Shown here one piece after another: positions 17,806-26,714 of a DNA stretch of 64,000 nt. Below the pieces are notes generated by a model. That model did not search any database and was not told where the DNA came from. It saw only the letters and a list, made by a program, of their open reading frames with translations. Origin of the DNA: Pseudomonadota bacterium (GTDB lineage Bacteria > Pseudomonadota > Alphaproteobacteria > Rhodobacterales > Rhodobacteraceae). The stretch's first letter is position 1. Each line of letters opens with the position of its first letter. Both the position numbers and the translations under genes were made by a program. The stretch is from the NCBI GenBank assembly GCA_020161615.1, contig JAIUPD010000013.1, positions 62,001-126,000 of the forward strand, given 5' to 3'.

Positions 17806-20295
17806 TCATTGCCGGGGTTCAAGGCGGGTGATCCCGACGCCGCCGGCGCGGGCAAGATCCGGGTCCAGCGTCATCGGGATATATTCGCCCCGCCGCCAGA
17901 GGACGCCGAGGTCGTCGTAATGGCGGCTCAGCGGGTGCCCGCTCTCGCCCGTCGAGATGATGAACACGCTCGCCTCGGGGTCGGCCATGTCATAGACGCC
18001 GCGATAGCCCGCGCCATGGACGTTGAGGAAGGGCTCGCGCGTGCCGGGCGGCCCGCCGGCGGTTCGGCCCCGCATCAGCGTGTGATCCCCGCCCGAGGTC
18101 GATTGGCGGATGTTCACGAAATGCCGCAGGATCGGCACGCCGCCCAGAACCGGGTGGTCATGCGTCGCCTGATGCGCGTCGCCCCAGCGCCAGCTTTCGA
18201 TGGCGGAACCATAGGTCCGCGTCAGCTCCAGCAGCGCCGCGTCCAGCGCGGTGCGGGCGATGTCCACGCAGGTTTCCACCACCGCCGATTGCACCACGTC
18301 GCACCAGACCCCGGCACCATCGGTGTTGCGGAACACGCGTTCCAGGAATTCGGGCTCCATATGCGTGAACATATCGACCGAGGGGCCGAGTTCGTCGCGG
18401 ATGAGCCGGAATTGCAGCTCGCGCATCCAGGCGGCATAGATCAGCGGTTCCGGCAGATGTTCCGACATTTCGCCGTTCCAATCGGCGAGGAGCTGTAGCG
18501 CCAGTTGCCGCTGCGCCTCGGGCGTGCCGGGCTGGGCGGGGTCGCCCTGGAACCAGAGTTCGGCGCCAACCAGCGGCAGCAGCAGGCGCGCGGCCTGGCT
18601 CACCGTGTCGAGCTGTGCCTCGATGAAGCTTTCGCGGGTATGGACCGAGCGCTGGCGCATCAGCCGCACCCAGCGCTGGATGCGCACCGTGTCGCCCCAG
18701 TTGAAGCTGACATGCAGCGGGAAGGGCCGGTCCAGCGGCTTGTTGTTGGTATTGCCCAGAAGCCCGGTCTCGGGATCGACGAAGCGCGGGTTGGATTCGT
18801 AGGGGAAGAAGCCCTGCCAGCGGGCCGCCGCATCGGCGCCCGGGGCGGGCAGCATGCCGCGTGTGGGGCTGGCCGCGTCGCGCCGGGGCATGCGGCCGAT
18901 CAATTGCATGGCGATATGCTCGCGGTCGATCAGCGTCAGGTTCTGGGCCGGGGCCACGTATTGTTCCATGGTGGCGATGGCCTCGTCCACGCTTTGCGCG
19001 CGCATCATGCCGATCGCCGCGCTCATCGAGGTGTCGTCACCCGCCAGCGCCGTCCACGACAGCGCCGCGACATGGCCGGGCGGCGTGACGGCGGCCAGCG
19101 AGTAATGCGTGCCGGGCAGGATGGGCCCATTGTCCGACCAGCGCAGCGTGATGGTCACCGGATCGCTGTCGGCGACGGTGATGATCGACCGCCGCGTCTC
19201 GAACGCGCTCCAGCCGTCGGGCGTGCGGTATTCCTGCGGGTTCTCGGGGTTCAATTCCTCGAGGAACAGGTCCTGATCGTCCAGATAGGCGGTGGTCAGG
19301 CCCCAGCCCAGGGCCTCGGACCTGCCGACCAGCACCGCCGGGATGCCGGGGATCGTGCCGCCGGTGACGGCGCCGCTGCTCAGGTCCAGCCGCGCCAGAT
19401 ACCAGATCGAGGGCGCGGCGAAGGGCAGGTGCGGATCGTTCGCCAGCAGCGTACCGCCATTCGCCGACCGCAGCACCCCCGCGGCCCAGGCATTCGACGC
19501 GCCCGCCATCTCGATCGAGCGGAAGGGCGAAAGCTCTTCACCCGGCGCCTGTCCGGGGACCGAGGGCGCCATGGCGAGTTGCGAATCCGTGAGGCCCGGG
19601 AAGAGGCTGGCGAAATCGGGCAAAGCCGCCATGCCGGCGGAAGGATCGCCCGGCATCAGATCGACCGTCCGTTCCTCGCCGATCAGCGCCGACAGGCGCG
19701 CGCGCCGCACCTCGTTTTCCAGATGGCCCGAGAGCTGCACCGCCATCAGCTTGACGATGGCGATGGAATCGGCGGGCTGCCAGAGGCCGATTTCACCGGG
19801 AAACATGAAGTATTCCGGCGCGCCCCGGCCCAGGGCGCGCTCGTTCACCAGGTTGATCCAGGCATTCACGCCCCGCGCATAGGCGTCGAGCGCGCTCAGC
19901 GTGTCATTGTCCTGCACCCCCACCGATTCCTGCGCCAGCGTATAGAGGTCGAGGCGCCGCATCAGCTCGTCCGTCCTGACCGTCCGCTCGCCGAAAACCT
20001 CGCTGAGGCGCCCCTGCACGGTGCGCCTGAGGATCGTCATCTGCCAGAGCCGGTCCTGGGCATGGGCAAAGCCCAGACCGAAGAACACATCCGCATCTGT
20101 CGGGCCGAAGACATGCGGCACCGCCCAGGTGTTGCGCGCGATCTCGACCGTGCCCGAGACGCCGCGCACCTGCCAGGTGGCGTCGTAATCGGGCAGCGAG
20201 CGCGACAGGAAATAATAGACCCCGACGACCACCACGACCGACAGGACCACCAGCGCCGTGGCGATGCGCAGAAGCCAGCGGAAGAGGGTGAGCAT
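17806..20295 (-). CDS. penicillin acylase family (Ntn-hydrolase), membrane-anchored
   Basis: 829 residues from the ATG at 20295. An N-terminal hydrophobic helix (about 8-30) directs export. The rest matches the penicillin/acyl-homoserine lactone acylase fold: the A-chain start GVSGTVEIARNTWAVPHVFG, FFGLGFAHAQDRLWQM near 72, and the self-processing junction GA/SNAW with predicted nucleophile S267, followed by GTLLANDPHLPF. After autocleavage the B chain would begin at S267. Substrates in the family include beta-lactams, N-acyl amino acids and acyl-homoserine lactones, so quorum quenching is one possible role. It is divergent from the dehydrogenase gene at 20394, with a 98-base gap. Confidence 0.92.
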   Translation of the reverse strand: MLTLFRWLLRIATALVVLSVVVVVGVYYFLSRSLPDYDATWQVRGVSGTVEIARNTWAVPHVFGPTDADVFFGLGFAHAQDRLWQMTILRRTVQGRLSEVFGERTVRTDELMRRLDLYTLAQESVGVQDNDTLSALDAYARGVNAWINLVNERALGRGAPEYFMFPGEIGLWQPADSIAIVKLMAVQLSGHLENEVRRARLSALIGEERTVDLMPGDPSAGMAALPDFASLFPGLTDSQLAMAPSVPGQAPGEELSPFRSIEMAGASNAWAAGVLRSANGGTLLANDPHLPFAAPSIWYLARLDLSSGAVTGGTIPGIPAVLVGRSEALGWGLTTAYLDDQDLFLEELNPENPQEYRTPDGWSAFETRRSIITVADSDPVTITLRWSDNGPILPGTHYSLAAVTPPGHVAALSWTALAGDDTSMSAAIGMMRAQSVDEAIATMEQYVAPAQNLTLIDREHIAMQLIGRMPRRDAASPTRGMLPAPGADAAARWQGFFPYESNPRFVDPETGLLGNTNNKPLDRPFPLHVSFNWGDTVRIQRWVRLMRQRSVHTRESFIEAQLDTVSQAARLLLPLVGAELWFQGDPAQPGTPEAQRQLALQLLADWNGEMSEHLPEPLIYAAWMRELQFRLIRDELGPSVDMFTHMEPEFLERVFRNTDGAGVWCDVVQSAVVETCVDIARTALDAALLELTRTYGSAIESWRWGDAHQATHDHPVLGGVPILRHFVNIRQSTSGGDHTLMRGRTAGGPPGTREPFLNVHGAGYRGVYDMADPEASVFIISTGESGHPLSRHYDDLGVLWRRGEYIPMTLDPDLARAGGVGITRLEPRQ

Positions 20296-20393
20296 GGTGG
20301 GGAGCCTCGTCGTGTTGACCTCGGATGCAGGTTCGTTTCCTATGACCTCGGGCGCGAGAGCGCAATTCAAACCAGCGGCAGCGAGGGGACGAC

Positions 20394-21266
20394 ATGGCCA
20401 AGGTGGCATTTCTGGGCTTGGGGGTCATGGGTGCCCCGATGGCGGGGCATCTGGTCAAGGCGGGGCACGAGGTAACCGTCTACAACCGAACTTTCGCCAA
20501 GGCCGAGGCCTGGGTCGCCAGCCATGGCGGGCGGGCGGCCAAAACCCCGCGCGAGGCGGCCGAGGGGCAGGATTTCGTCATGGCCTGCGTCGGCAATGAC
20601 GGGGATCTGGCGATGGTTTGCCGGGGCGATGACGGCGCCTTTGTCGGTATGGGCAAGGGGGCGATCTTCGTCGATCACACGACCGTCTCCTCGGGCATCA
20701 CCCGGGCGCTGTCCGGTGAAGCCGCCGAGCGGGGACTGGGCTTTGTCGACGCCCCGGTCTCGGGCGGGCAGGCGGGGGCCGAGAATGGCGTGCTGTCGAT
20801 CATGTGCGGCGGAACCGAGGCCGATTTCGCGGCTGCCGAGCCGGTGATGCAGGCCTACGGCCGTATCGTGAAGCGCATCGGCGAGTCGGGCGCAGGGCAG
20901 ATCGCCAAGATGATGAACCAGATCTGCATCGCCGGTCTGGTGCAGGGCCTGTCCGAGGCTTTGCGCTTCGGCGAGAAGGCCGGCATGGACGGCAAGGCGG
21001 TGGTCGAGGTCATTTCGGGCGGCGCGGCCGGTTCCTGGCAGATGAACAACCGCCATGCGACCATGCTGGACGGCAAGTTCGACTATGGTTTCGCCGTCGA
21101 CTGGATGCGCAAGGATCTGGGCATCTGCCTGCAGACCGCCGATGAGATCGGCGCGCCGCTGCCTGTCACCGCGTTGATCGACCAGTTCTACAAGGATGTG
21201 CAACAGATGGGTGGCGGGCGCTGGGATACCTCCTCGCTGATCGAGCGTCTGCGGAGGCTCTCGTGA
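20394..21266 (+). CDS. NAD(P)-dependent beta-hydroxyacid dehydrogenase (HIBADH/GarR family)
   Basis: 290 residues. The N-terminal Rossmann motif [15 protein letters not shown], the substrate-binding loop [14 protein letters not shown] (119-132) and the catalytic lysine K172 in GQIAKMMNQ are all present, as in 3-hydroxyisobutyrate dehydrogenase and tartronate semialdehyde reductase. The family oxidises beta-hydroxyacids or reduces the matching semialdehydes in the cytoplasm. The ATG follows GAGGGG. The stop overlaps the adenine deaminase start (GTGA), so the two genes are coupled, suggesting a role near purine or glyoxylate metabolism, but the substrate cannot be fixed. Confidence 0.92.
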   Translation: MAKVAFLGLGVMGAPMAGHLVKAGHEVTVYNRTFAKAEAWVASHGGRAAKTPREAAEGQDFVMACVGNDGDLAMVCRGDDGAFVGMGKGAIFVDHTTVSSGITRALSGEAAERGLGFVDAPVSGGQAGAENGVLSIMCGGTEADFAAAEPVMQAYGRIVKRIGESGAGQIAKMMNQICIAGLVQGLSEALRFGEKAGMDGKAVVEVISGGAAGSWQMNNRHATMLDGKFDYGFAVDWMRKDLGICLQTADEIGAPLPVTALIDQFYKDVQQMGGGRWDTSSLIERLRRLS

Positions 21267-22954
21267 CGCTGGAAACCCGCATCGCCCAGGGCAGGGGGGA
21301 TGAACCCGCCGATCTGGTGCTGAAGGGCGGCGTGGTCTGGGACATGGTAACGGGCGCCAAGATCCCCGGCGACGTGGCGATCTGCGGCGACCGCATCGTC
21401 GGCATCGGCGCCGCGTATCAGGGCAAGCAGGAGGTGGACGTGACCGGCAAGCTGCTGGTCCCGGGCTTCATCGACACCCATCTGCATATCGAAAGCTCCT
21501 GCATCACCCCCTATGAATTCGACCGTTGCGTCTTGCCCCGGGGCGTGACCACGGCGATCTGCGACCCGCATGAGATCGCCAATGTCTGCGGCCTGACCGG
21601 TATCCGGTATTTCCTCGAGGCCTCGGCCCGCACGGTGATGGATATCCGCGTGAACCTGTCCTCCTGCGTGCCGTCGACGCATATGGAGACCGCGGGCGCC
21701 CGGCTGGAGGCCGAGGATCTGCTTCCCCTGGCCGACCATCCCCGGGTGATCGGACTGGCCGAGTTCATGAATTACCCGGGCGTGATCCATCGCGACCCGG
21801 GCTGCATGGCGAAGCTCAAGGGCTTCGAGGGTCGGCATATCGACGGTCATTCACCCTTGCTGCGCGGCAAGGATCTGAATGCCTATATCTCGGCCGGCAT
21901 CCGCACCGAGCATGAGAGCACCTCGGCGGCGGAAGCGACCGAGAAGCTGCAAAAGGGCATGCGGGTGCTGATCCGCGAGGGGTCGGTGTCGAAGGATCTG
22001 GAGGCACTGGCCGAGGTCCTGACGCCGGTGACCTCGGCCTACCTGTGCCTCTGCACCGACGACCGGAACCCGCTGGATATCGCCGAACACGGCCATCTCG
22101 ACTACATGATCCGCCGCCTGATCGAAAAGGGCCGCGATCCGCTCAGCGTCTACCGCGCGGCGTCGCTCTCGGCCGCCGAGGCTTTCGGGCTCAAGGACCG
22201 CGGTCAGATCGCCCCGGGCAAACGGGCCGATATCGTGGTGCTGGACGACCCTGCCCAATGCCACGCCGAGATGGTCTTCTGCGGCGGCGTTCTGGCTTCG
22301 GACGAGGCCTTCGCCGCCCGCGAGGTGATCGAGCCGGTCGCCCGCGGCTCGGTCCATGTGCCGCCGCTGAGTGCCGAGAGCTTCCGCTACGCCAGCAACA
22401 ACCCTGAGACGCCGGTGATCGGCATCTGGCCCGGCAAGATCCTGACCGAACACCTGCGGCTGACGGTGCCGGCGACGGATGGCGACAAGCGCCCCGACCC
22501 GGCGCAGGACCTCGCCCGGATCACGGTGATCGAGCGGCACGGCAAGAACGGCAATATCGCCAATGGCTTCGTCCGGGGGTTTGCGCTGAAACGGGGCGCC
22601 ATCGCCTCGACCGTCTGCCACGACCACCACAACATCGCCGTGGTGGGGGTCGATTACGCCGACATGAAGCTGGCGGCCGAGCGGCTGGGCCAGATCGAGG
22701 GCGGCTTCGTGGTGGTCGAGGGCGGCAAGGTGCTGGCGGAACTGGCGCTGCCCGTGGCGGGGCTGATGTCGCTCGACCCCTTCGAGCATGTCCGCGACCG
22801 GCTGGTGGACCTGCGCCAGGCCGCACGGTCGCTGGGGGTCGAGCTGGAAGAACCCTTCCTGCAACTTGCCTTCGTCGCTTTGCCGGTGATCCCGCATCTG
22901 AAGATCACCGATTTCGGCCTGGTCGATGTCGACCGGTTCGAGGTGATCGGCTGA
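21263..22954 (+). CDS. ade: adenine deaminase
   Basis: 563 residues starting at a GTG that overlaps the previous stop. It converts adenine to hypoxanthine and ammonia in purine salvage. The metal-binding amidohydrolase motifs are clear: DTHLHIESS (about 71-79), [24 protein letters not shown] and [17 protein letters not shown], followed by the ATPGKRAD-like beta-strand motif ([16 protein letters not shown]) and the family-specific C-terminal domain with [11 protein letters not shown]. This fits bacterial Ade of usual length (about 560-600). A strong GC hairpin (22962-22998) lies just after the stop. Confidence 0.96.
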   Translation: MTLETRIAQGRGDEPADLVLKGGVVWDMVTGAKIPGDVAICGDRIVGIGAAYQGKQEVDVTGKLLVPGFIDTHLHIESSCITPYEFDRCVLPRGVTTAICDPHEIANVCGLTGIRYFLEASARTVMDIRVNLSSCVPSTHMETAGARLEAEDLLPLADHPRVIGLAEFMNYPGVIHRDPGCMAKLKGFEGRHIDGHSPLLRGKDLNAYISAGIRTEHESTSAAEATEKLQKGMRVLIREGSVSKDLEALAEVLTPVTSAYLCLCTDDRNPLDIAEHGHLDYMIRRLIEKGRDPLSVYRAASLSAAEAFGLKDRGQIAPGKRADIVVLDDPAQCHAEMVFCGGVLASDEAFAAREVIEPVARGSVHVPPLSAESFRYASNNPETPVIGIWPGKILTEHLRLTVPATDGDKRPDPAQDLARITVIERHGKNGNIANGFVRGFALKRGAIASTVCHDHHNIAVVGVDYADMKLAAERLGQIEGGFVVVEGGKVLAELALPVAGLMSLDPFEHVRDRLVDLRQAARSLGVELEEPFLQLAFVALPVIPHLKITDFGLVDVDRFEVIG

Positions 22955-22961
22955 CGGAACC

Positions 22962-22998
22962 CGCGGCGCGGGGCCCCATTGAGGGCCCCCGCGCCGCG
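22962..22998 (+). terminator. GC-rich hairpin after ade, no T-tract
   Basis: The arms (left 22962-22976, right 22983-22998) form a stem of about 15 pairs with one bulged base right behind the ade stop. There is no run of T behind it, so it may protect the mRNA end or act as a pausing site and not as a classical intrinsic terminator. It runs straight into repeat copy B1. Confidence 0.5.
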
Positions 22999-23068
22999 CG
23001 GGGGGCTGTCTGCCCCCCGCCGGGCTCGTGCCGAGCCCGCCCCCCGAGGATGTTTAGGGCGCAAAGAA
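22996..23068 (-). repeat. dispersed palindromic repeat, copy B1 (inverted)
   Basis: Inverted copy: hairpins GGGGGG/CCCCCC and CGGGCTC/CGAGCCCG, then the reversed head CCCCCGAGGATGTTTAGGGC with GCAAAGA. It faces copy B2 head to head; the two heads form an inverted repeat GCGCAAAGA (23059-23067) and TCTTTGCGC (23075-23083). Confidence 0.7.
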
Positions 23069-23072
23069 GCGG

Positions 23073-23142
23073 CATCTTTGCGCTGCAAATATCCACGGGG
23101 TTTCCAAAGGGGGGCGTGCCCCCCTTTGGGCGGGGGGGCGGG
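23073..23142 (+). repeat. dispersed palindromic repeat, copy B2
   Basis: Head CATCTTTGCGCTGCAAATAT with CCACGGGG, then a perfect hairpin CCAAAGGGGGG (23104-23114), loop CGTG, CCCCCCTTTGG (23119-23129), then a G run. It lies in the 255-base gap between ade and the metal-binding protein; the rest of the gap (23143-23209) shows no clear feature. Confidence 0.8.
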
Positions 23143-23209
23143 TGACCTTGCGGCGCGGGCAATCGTCCACTGGACGATTGCCTTTTCGCGCCTCACCCGC
23201 CGGTTCGGC

Positions 23210-24118
23210 CTACGGCAATACCTCGCCCGGCACGGGCGGCACCGTCCCCCCCAACGCCCGGGTGATGGTCGTCACATTGGCGACGATCATTCCCGGCCAA
23301 GTCTCGGCCCCCGATCCCGCCTCGCCCAAGGCGTCGGAATAGAGCGAGCCGCCGATCTCCAGCGCGTGGCCCCGTGCCGCTGCCGCCTCGACCAGGGCGC
23401 GGACGGCGCGGGGGTTCAGCGTCGTTTCGACGAAGGCAGCGGGCACGCCCCGCTCTGTGGCGATCCGGGCGGTGGCGTCGATATCGGCGATGGAGGGTTC
23501 GCTTTCGGTCGAAATCCCCTGGATCGCTGCGTTTTCAAGCCCGTAGCGGTGCGAGAAATACTGGAACGCGTCATGGGCGGTCAGCAGGATCCGCTGTGCC
23601 GGGGGGATCGAGTCCAGCGCTTCGGCGGCCCAGGCATCGAGGGCCATCGCCCGCGCCATCTCGGCGTCGCGGCCGCGGGCGATGCCGTCCGCGCAGTCGG
23701 GCGCCATTTCGGTCAGCACCTCGGCCAGCGCCGGGAAGGTCGTGGACCAGAGCGCCGGGTCCATCCAGATATGCGGATCGGGCGCCTCGCCATGGGTGAG
23801 AAGCGCGTCTGCCGGGACATGCGCGCCCAGAACCGCCGCGCCCACCCGTTCCAGCACCGAACCGAGCCGTCCTTCCAGCCCCAGTCCGAGGGACACGATC
23901 CTGTCGGCGTCGCGCAGCCGGGCGATGTCGGAGGGGCGGGCCTGATAGAGATGCGGGTCGAGGCCGGGGCCGATCAGCACCTCGACGCTCACGCAGTCTC
24001 CGGCCATCCGCTGCGCCGGGTCGCCGATCATGCCGATCGTCGCCAGCAGCACCGGTTGCGCCGCCGCGGGGGCGGCAAGGCCAAGGGCAAGGGTGAGGGA
24101 AGCAAGACCTGCGTGCAT
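23210..24118 (-). CDS. metal ABC transporter substrate-binding protein (TroA/MntC-like), orphan
   Basis: 302 residues with a signal peptide (1-20, AAPAAA) and no lipobox cysteine seen. It is a cluster A-I binding protein for zinc or manganese: candidate ligands H56 (LDPHLYQ), H116 (DPHIWMDP), H182 (LLTAHDAFQYF) and D262 (GGSLYSDALG) match the three-His-one-Asp set. The His-rich loop of ZnuA is missing, which slightly favours Mn over Zn. The usual ATPase and permease genes are not adjacent: the next gene on this strand side is ade, facing away. Its promoter carries a perfect 18-bp palindrome (24145-24162), suggesting metal-dependent repression. Confidence 0.88.
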   Translation of the reverse strand: MHAGLASLTLALGLAAPAAAQPVLLATIGMIGDPAQRMAGDCVSVEVLIGPGLDPHLYQARPSDIARLRDADRIVSLGLGLEGRLGSVLERVGAAVLGAHVPADALLTHGEAPDPHIWMDPALWSTTFPALAEVLTEMAPDCADGIARGRDAEMARAMALDAWAAEALDSIPPAQRILLTAHDAFQYFSHRYGLENAAIQGISTESEPSIADIDATARIATERGVPAAFVETTLNPRAVRALVEAAAARGHALEIGGSLYSDALGEAGSGAETWPGMIVANVTTITRALGGTVPPVPGEVLP

Positions 24119-24143
24119 GGGGGGCTCCGTTGTTTGCCTGCAC

Positions 24144-24172
24144 TATGTAGCCATGGCTACATTCCGTGTCAA
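24144..24172 (-). promoter_or_regulatory. promoter with embedded perfect 18-bp palindrome (metalloregulator operator)
   Basis: On the minus strand TTGACA (24167-24172) is followed by exactly 17 bases and TACATA (24144-24149), a good sigma-70 promoter. The palindrome ATGTAGCCATGGCTACAT (24145-24162) fills the spacer and overlaps the -10 box, 27 bases ahead of the metal-binding protein start, the right place for a repressor. The shape resembles MntR/DtxR boxes (E. coli MntR sites hold ATAGC...GCTAT). The regulator is inferred, the sequence is seen. Confidence 0.7.
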
Positions 24173-24293
24173 TATCTACAAATCTTCTGGGCACCGCCGC
24201 TTCTGATCGGCAAATCCGATCAATTCGGACGAGGAAAGCGAATTGCCCTGAGGCCCCGGCTGCGCTCAAATGGGGGCCAGCCGGAGGCAGGTC

Positions 24294-26714
24294 ATGGTCG
24301 AGACAGCGCGTGTGGTCATCATCGGGGGCGGGGCGGTCGGGGCCTCGGCGCTTTACCATCTAGCGCTAAAGGGCTGGACGGATTGCCTGCTGCTCGAACG
24401 CAACGAATTGACCGCCGGCAGCACCTGGCACGCGGCGGGGAACGTGCCGACCTTCTCGTCCTCGTGGTCGATCATGAACATGCAGCGCTATTCGGCGGGC
24501 CTCTACCGCGGCCTCGGCGCGGCGGTCGATTATCCGATGAATTACCATGTCACGGGCTCGGTGCGGCTGGGCCACAGCGACGAGCGGATGCGCGAGTTTC
24601 AGAAAGTGGTCGGCATGGGCCGCTATCAGGGGATGGCGCTGGAGACGCTCTCGCCCGGCGAGATCCGCGCGAAATATCCGTTCCTGGAGACCCATGACCT
24701 GAAGGGCGCGCTCTACGATCCCTATGACGGCGACATCGACCCGGCGCAGCTGACCCAGGCGCTGGCGGCGGGCGCCCGCCAGCTGGGTGCCCGGATCGAG
24801 CGGTTCCGCTCCGTCACCGGCGTCCGGCGCGAGAACGGCGAATGGGTGATCGAGACGCCGAAGGGCGAGATCCGCTGCGAATACGTGGTCAACGCGGGGG
24901 GCTATTACGCCGGGCGCGTGGGCGCGATGTTCGGCCGCCGCGTGCCGATGATGGTGATGAGCCACCAGTATCTGCTGTTCGACACGATCCCGGAGCTGGA
25001 AGCCTGGACCCGCGACACCGGCCACAAGCTGCCGCTCCTGCGCGATGTCGACAGTTCCTATTACCTCCGGCAAGAGAAGATGGGCTTCAACCTCGGCCCC
25101 TACGAGAATCCTTGCCGCGCCCATTGGGCCGCGCCCGACGACCCGATGCCCGAGGATTTCAGCTTCCAGCTCTATCCCGACGATCTGGAGCGGCTGGAAT
25201 GGCATATCGCCGACGCCATGGCCCGGGTGCCGCTGCTGGAGAAAGCCAGGCTGCAAAAGGTGATCAACGGCCCGATCCCTTATACGCCGGACGGCAATCC
25301 GCTCATCGGCCCGATGCCGGGCGTGCCCAACGCCTTCGAGGCTTGCGTCTTTACCTTCGGCATCTGTCAGGCGGGCGGCGCGGGCAAGGTGCTGGCCGAA
25401 TGGGTCACGGAAGGCGGCACGGAATGGGACATGTGGTCCTGCGACCCGCGCCGCTTCACCGGCTGGGAAGATCCCGGGTATTGCGTCGCCAAGGGGATGG
25501 AGGTCTATGGCCACGAATACGCCATCCATTTCCCGATGGCGCGCTGGCCCGCCGCGCCTGACCGCAAACTCTCGCCCGTCCATGAGCGGCTGAAAGCGCT
25601 GGGCGCGCAATTCGCGCCCTATAACGGCTGGGAACGAGCGGAATATTTCGCGCAGCCGGGCGATGACACGTCGTGGGAGGCCACCCAGACCTTCCGCCGC
25701 AGCGGCCCCTGGGAACCCCGGATCCGTGCCGAATGCGAGGCGGTGCGCGACGGCTGCGGCGTGCTCGACCTGCCGGGCTTCACGCGCCTTCGGCTCGCGG
25801 GTCCCGGCGCGCGTGCGCATCTTGACAGCCTGACCGCCTCGCGCATCCCGGCGCCGGGGCGCACCGGGCTCCTTTACTTCGCCGATGATCGCGGGCGGAT
25901 CGTCACCGAGATGAGTGTGCTGCCCTTCAGCGATGAGGATATCGGCGTGATCACCGCCGCCGTCGCCCAAAGCCACGACGCCGACCTGCTGCGCCGGGGC
26001 TTGCCCGAGGCCGTGGTGCTCGAGGATTTCTCGGACCTGATCCATTGTTTCATCGTCACCGGCCCGAAATCCCGCGAGATCCTCGCCCCGATCACCGAGG
26101 GGGACCTGACGCTGCCCTGGCTCTCGGTCCAGTATCAGGCCAGGGTCGCGGGCAAGGATGTGGCGCTGATCCGCGTCTCCTTCGCTGGCGAACTGGGGTG
26201 GGAGGTGCATTGCGACCGCGCCGATGCGCCCGCGATCTATGACGCGATCCTCGCGCAGGGCGCCGTCCCCTTCGGCATGAAGGCCTTGAATTCGCTGCGG
26301 ATCGAGAAGGGCTACCGCGCCTGGAAGGGCGATCTTTCGACCGATTACTCGCTGCTGGAGGGCGGGCTCGGCCGCTTTATCGACTGGTCGAAGGACTTCC
26401 CCGGCAAGGCCGCGCTCGAAAGCGAACGCCAGCGGGGCACCGCCAAGAGCTTCACGATCCTGACCGTCGACGCCCCCGATTTCGACCCGCCCTATATGGC
26501 CAATGTCTGGGCCGGGGAAAGTATCGTCGGCGAGGTCACCTCGGCCGCCTGGGGCTACCGGACCGGGGGCTGTGTGGCGCTGGCCACGATCGCCACCGAG
26601 CATTGCGCCCCCGGCACGGCGCTGGAGGTCGAAATCTACGGCAGCCGCCACAGGGCGCGGGTAGAAGGGGCCGGTCCGCTCTGGGACGCATCGAATGAAA
26701 GGCTCCGCGCATGA
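24294..26714 (+). CDS. dimethylglycine/sarcosine dehydrogenase-like FAD oxidase 1
   Basis: 806 residues from the ATG behind GGAGGCAG; an ATG 24 bases earlier is less well placed. The N-terminal DAO fold has VIIGGGAVGASALYHL and the TWHAAG motif with H46, the site of covalent FAD attachment in rat DMGDH. It is followed by the FAO central domain (about 370-425) and a C-terminal GcvT/aminomethyltransferase-like domain (about 430-800) for passing formaldehyde to tetrahydrofolate. Likely oxidative demethylation of dimethylglycine, sarcosine or a related N-methyl amine in the cytoplasm. It overlaps the next gene by four bases (ATGA). A second homologue lies at 27745. Substrates of such paralogues cannot be separated by sequence alone. 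Confidence 0.93.
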   Translation: MVETARVVIIGGGAVGASALYHLALKGWTDCLLLERNELTAGSTWHAAGNVPTFSSSWSIMNMQRYSAGLYRGLGAAVDYPMNYHVTGSVRLGHSDERMREFQKVVGMGRYQGMALETLSPGEIRAKYPFLETHDLKGALYDPYDGDIDPAQLTQALAAGARQLGARIERFRSVTGVRRENGEWVIETPKGEIRCEYVVNAGGYYAGRVGAMFGRRVPMMVMSHQYLLFDTIPELEAWTRDTGHKLPLLRDVDSSYYLRQEKMGFNLGPYENPCRAHWAAPDDPMPEDFSFQLYPDDLERLEWHIADAMARVPLLEKARLQKVINGPIPYTPDGNPLIGPMPGVPNAFEACVFTFGICQAGGAGKVLAEWVTEGGTEWDMWSCDPRRFTGWEDPGYCVAKGMEVYGHEYAIHFPMARWPAAPDRKLSPVHERLKALGAQFAPYNGWERAEYFAQPGDDTSWEATQTFRRSGPWEPRIRAECEAVRDGCGVLDLPGFTRLRLAGPGARAHLDSLTASRIPAPGRTGLLYFADDRGRIVTEMSVLPFSDEDIGVITAAVAQSHDADLLRRGLPEAVVLEDFSDLIHCFIVTGPKSREILAPITEGDLTLPWLSVQYQARVAGKDVALIRVSFAGELGWEVHCDRADAPAIYDAILAQGAVPFGMKALNSLRIEKGYRAWKGDLSTDYSLLEGGLGRFIDWSKDFPGKAALESERQRGTAKSFTILTVDAPDFDPPYMANVWAGESIVGEVTSAAWGYRTGGCVALATIATEHCAPGTALEVEIYGSRHRARVEGAGPLWDASNERLRA

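Noticed and set aside
24173-24293. Riboswitch (glycine or other) ahead of the first DMGDH-like gene
   Set aside because: Only a small GATCGG/CCGATC hairpin (24205-24221) is seen; the conserved core sequences of glycine riboswitches are absent.
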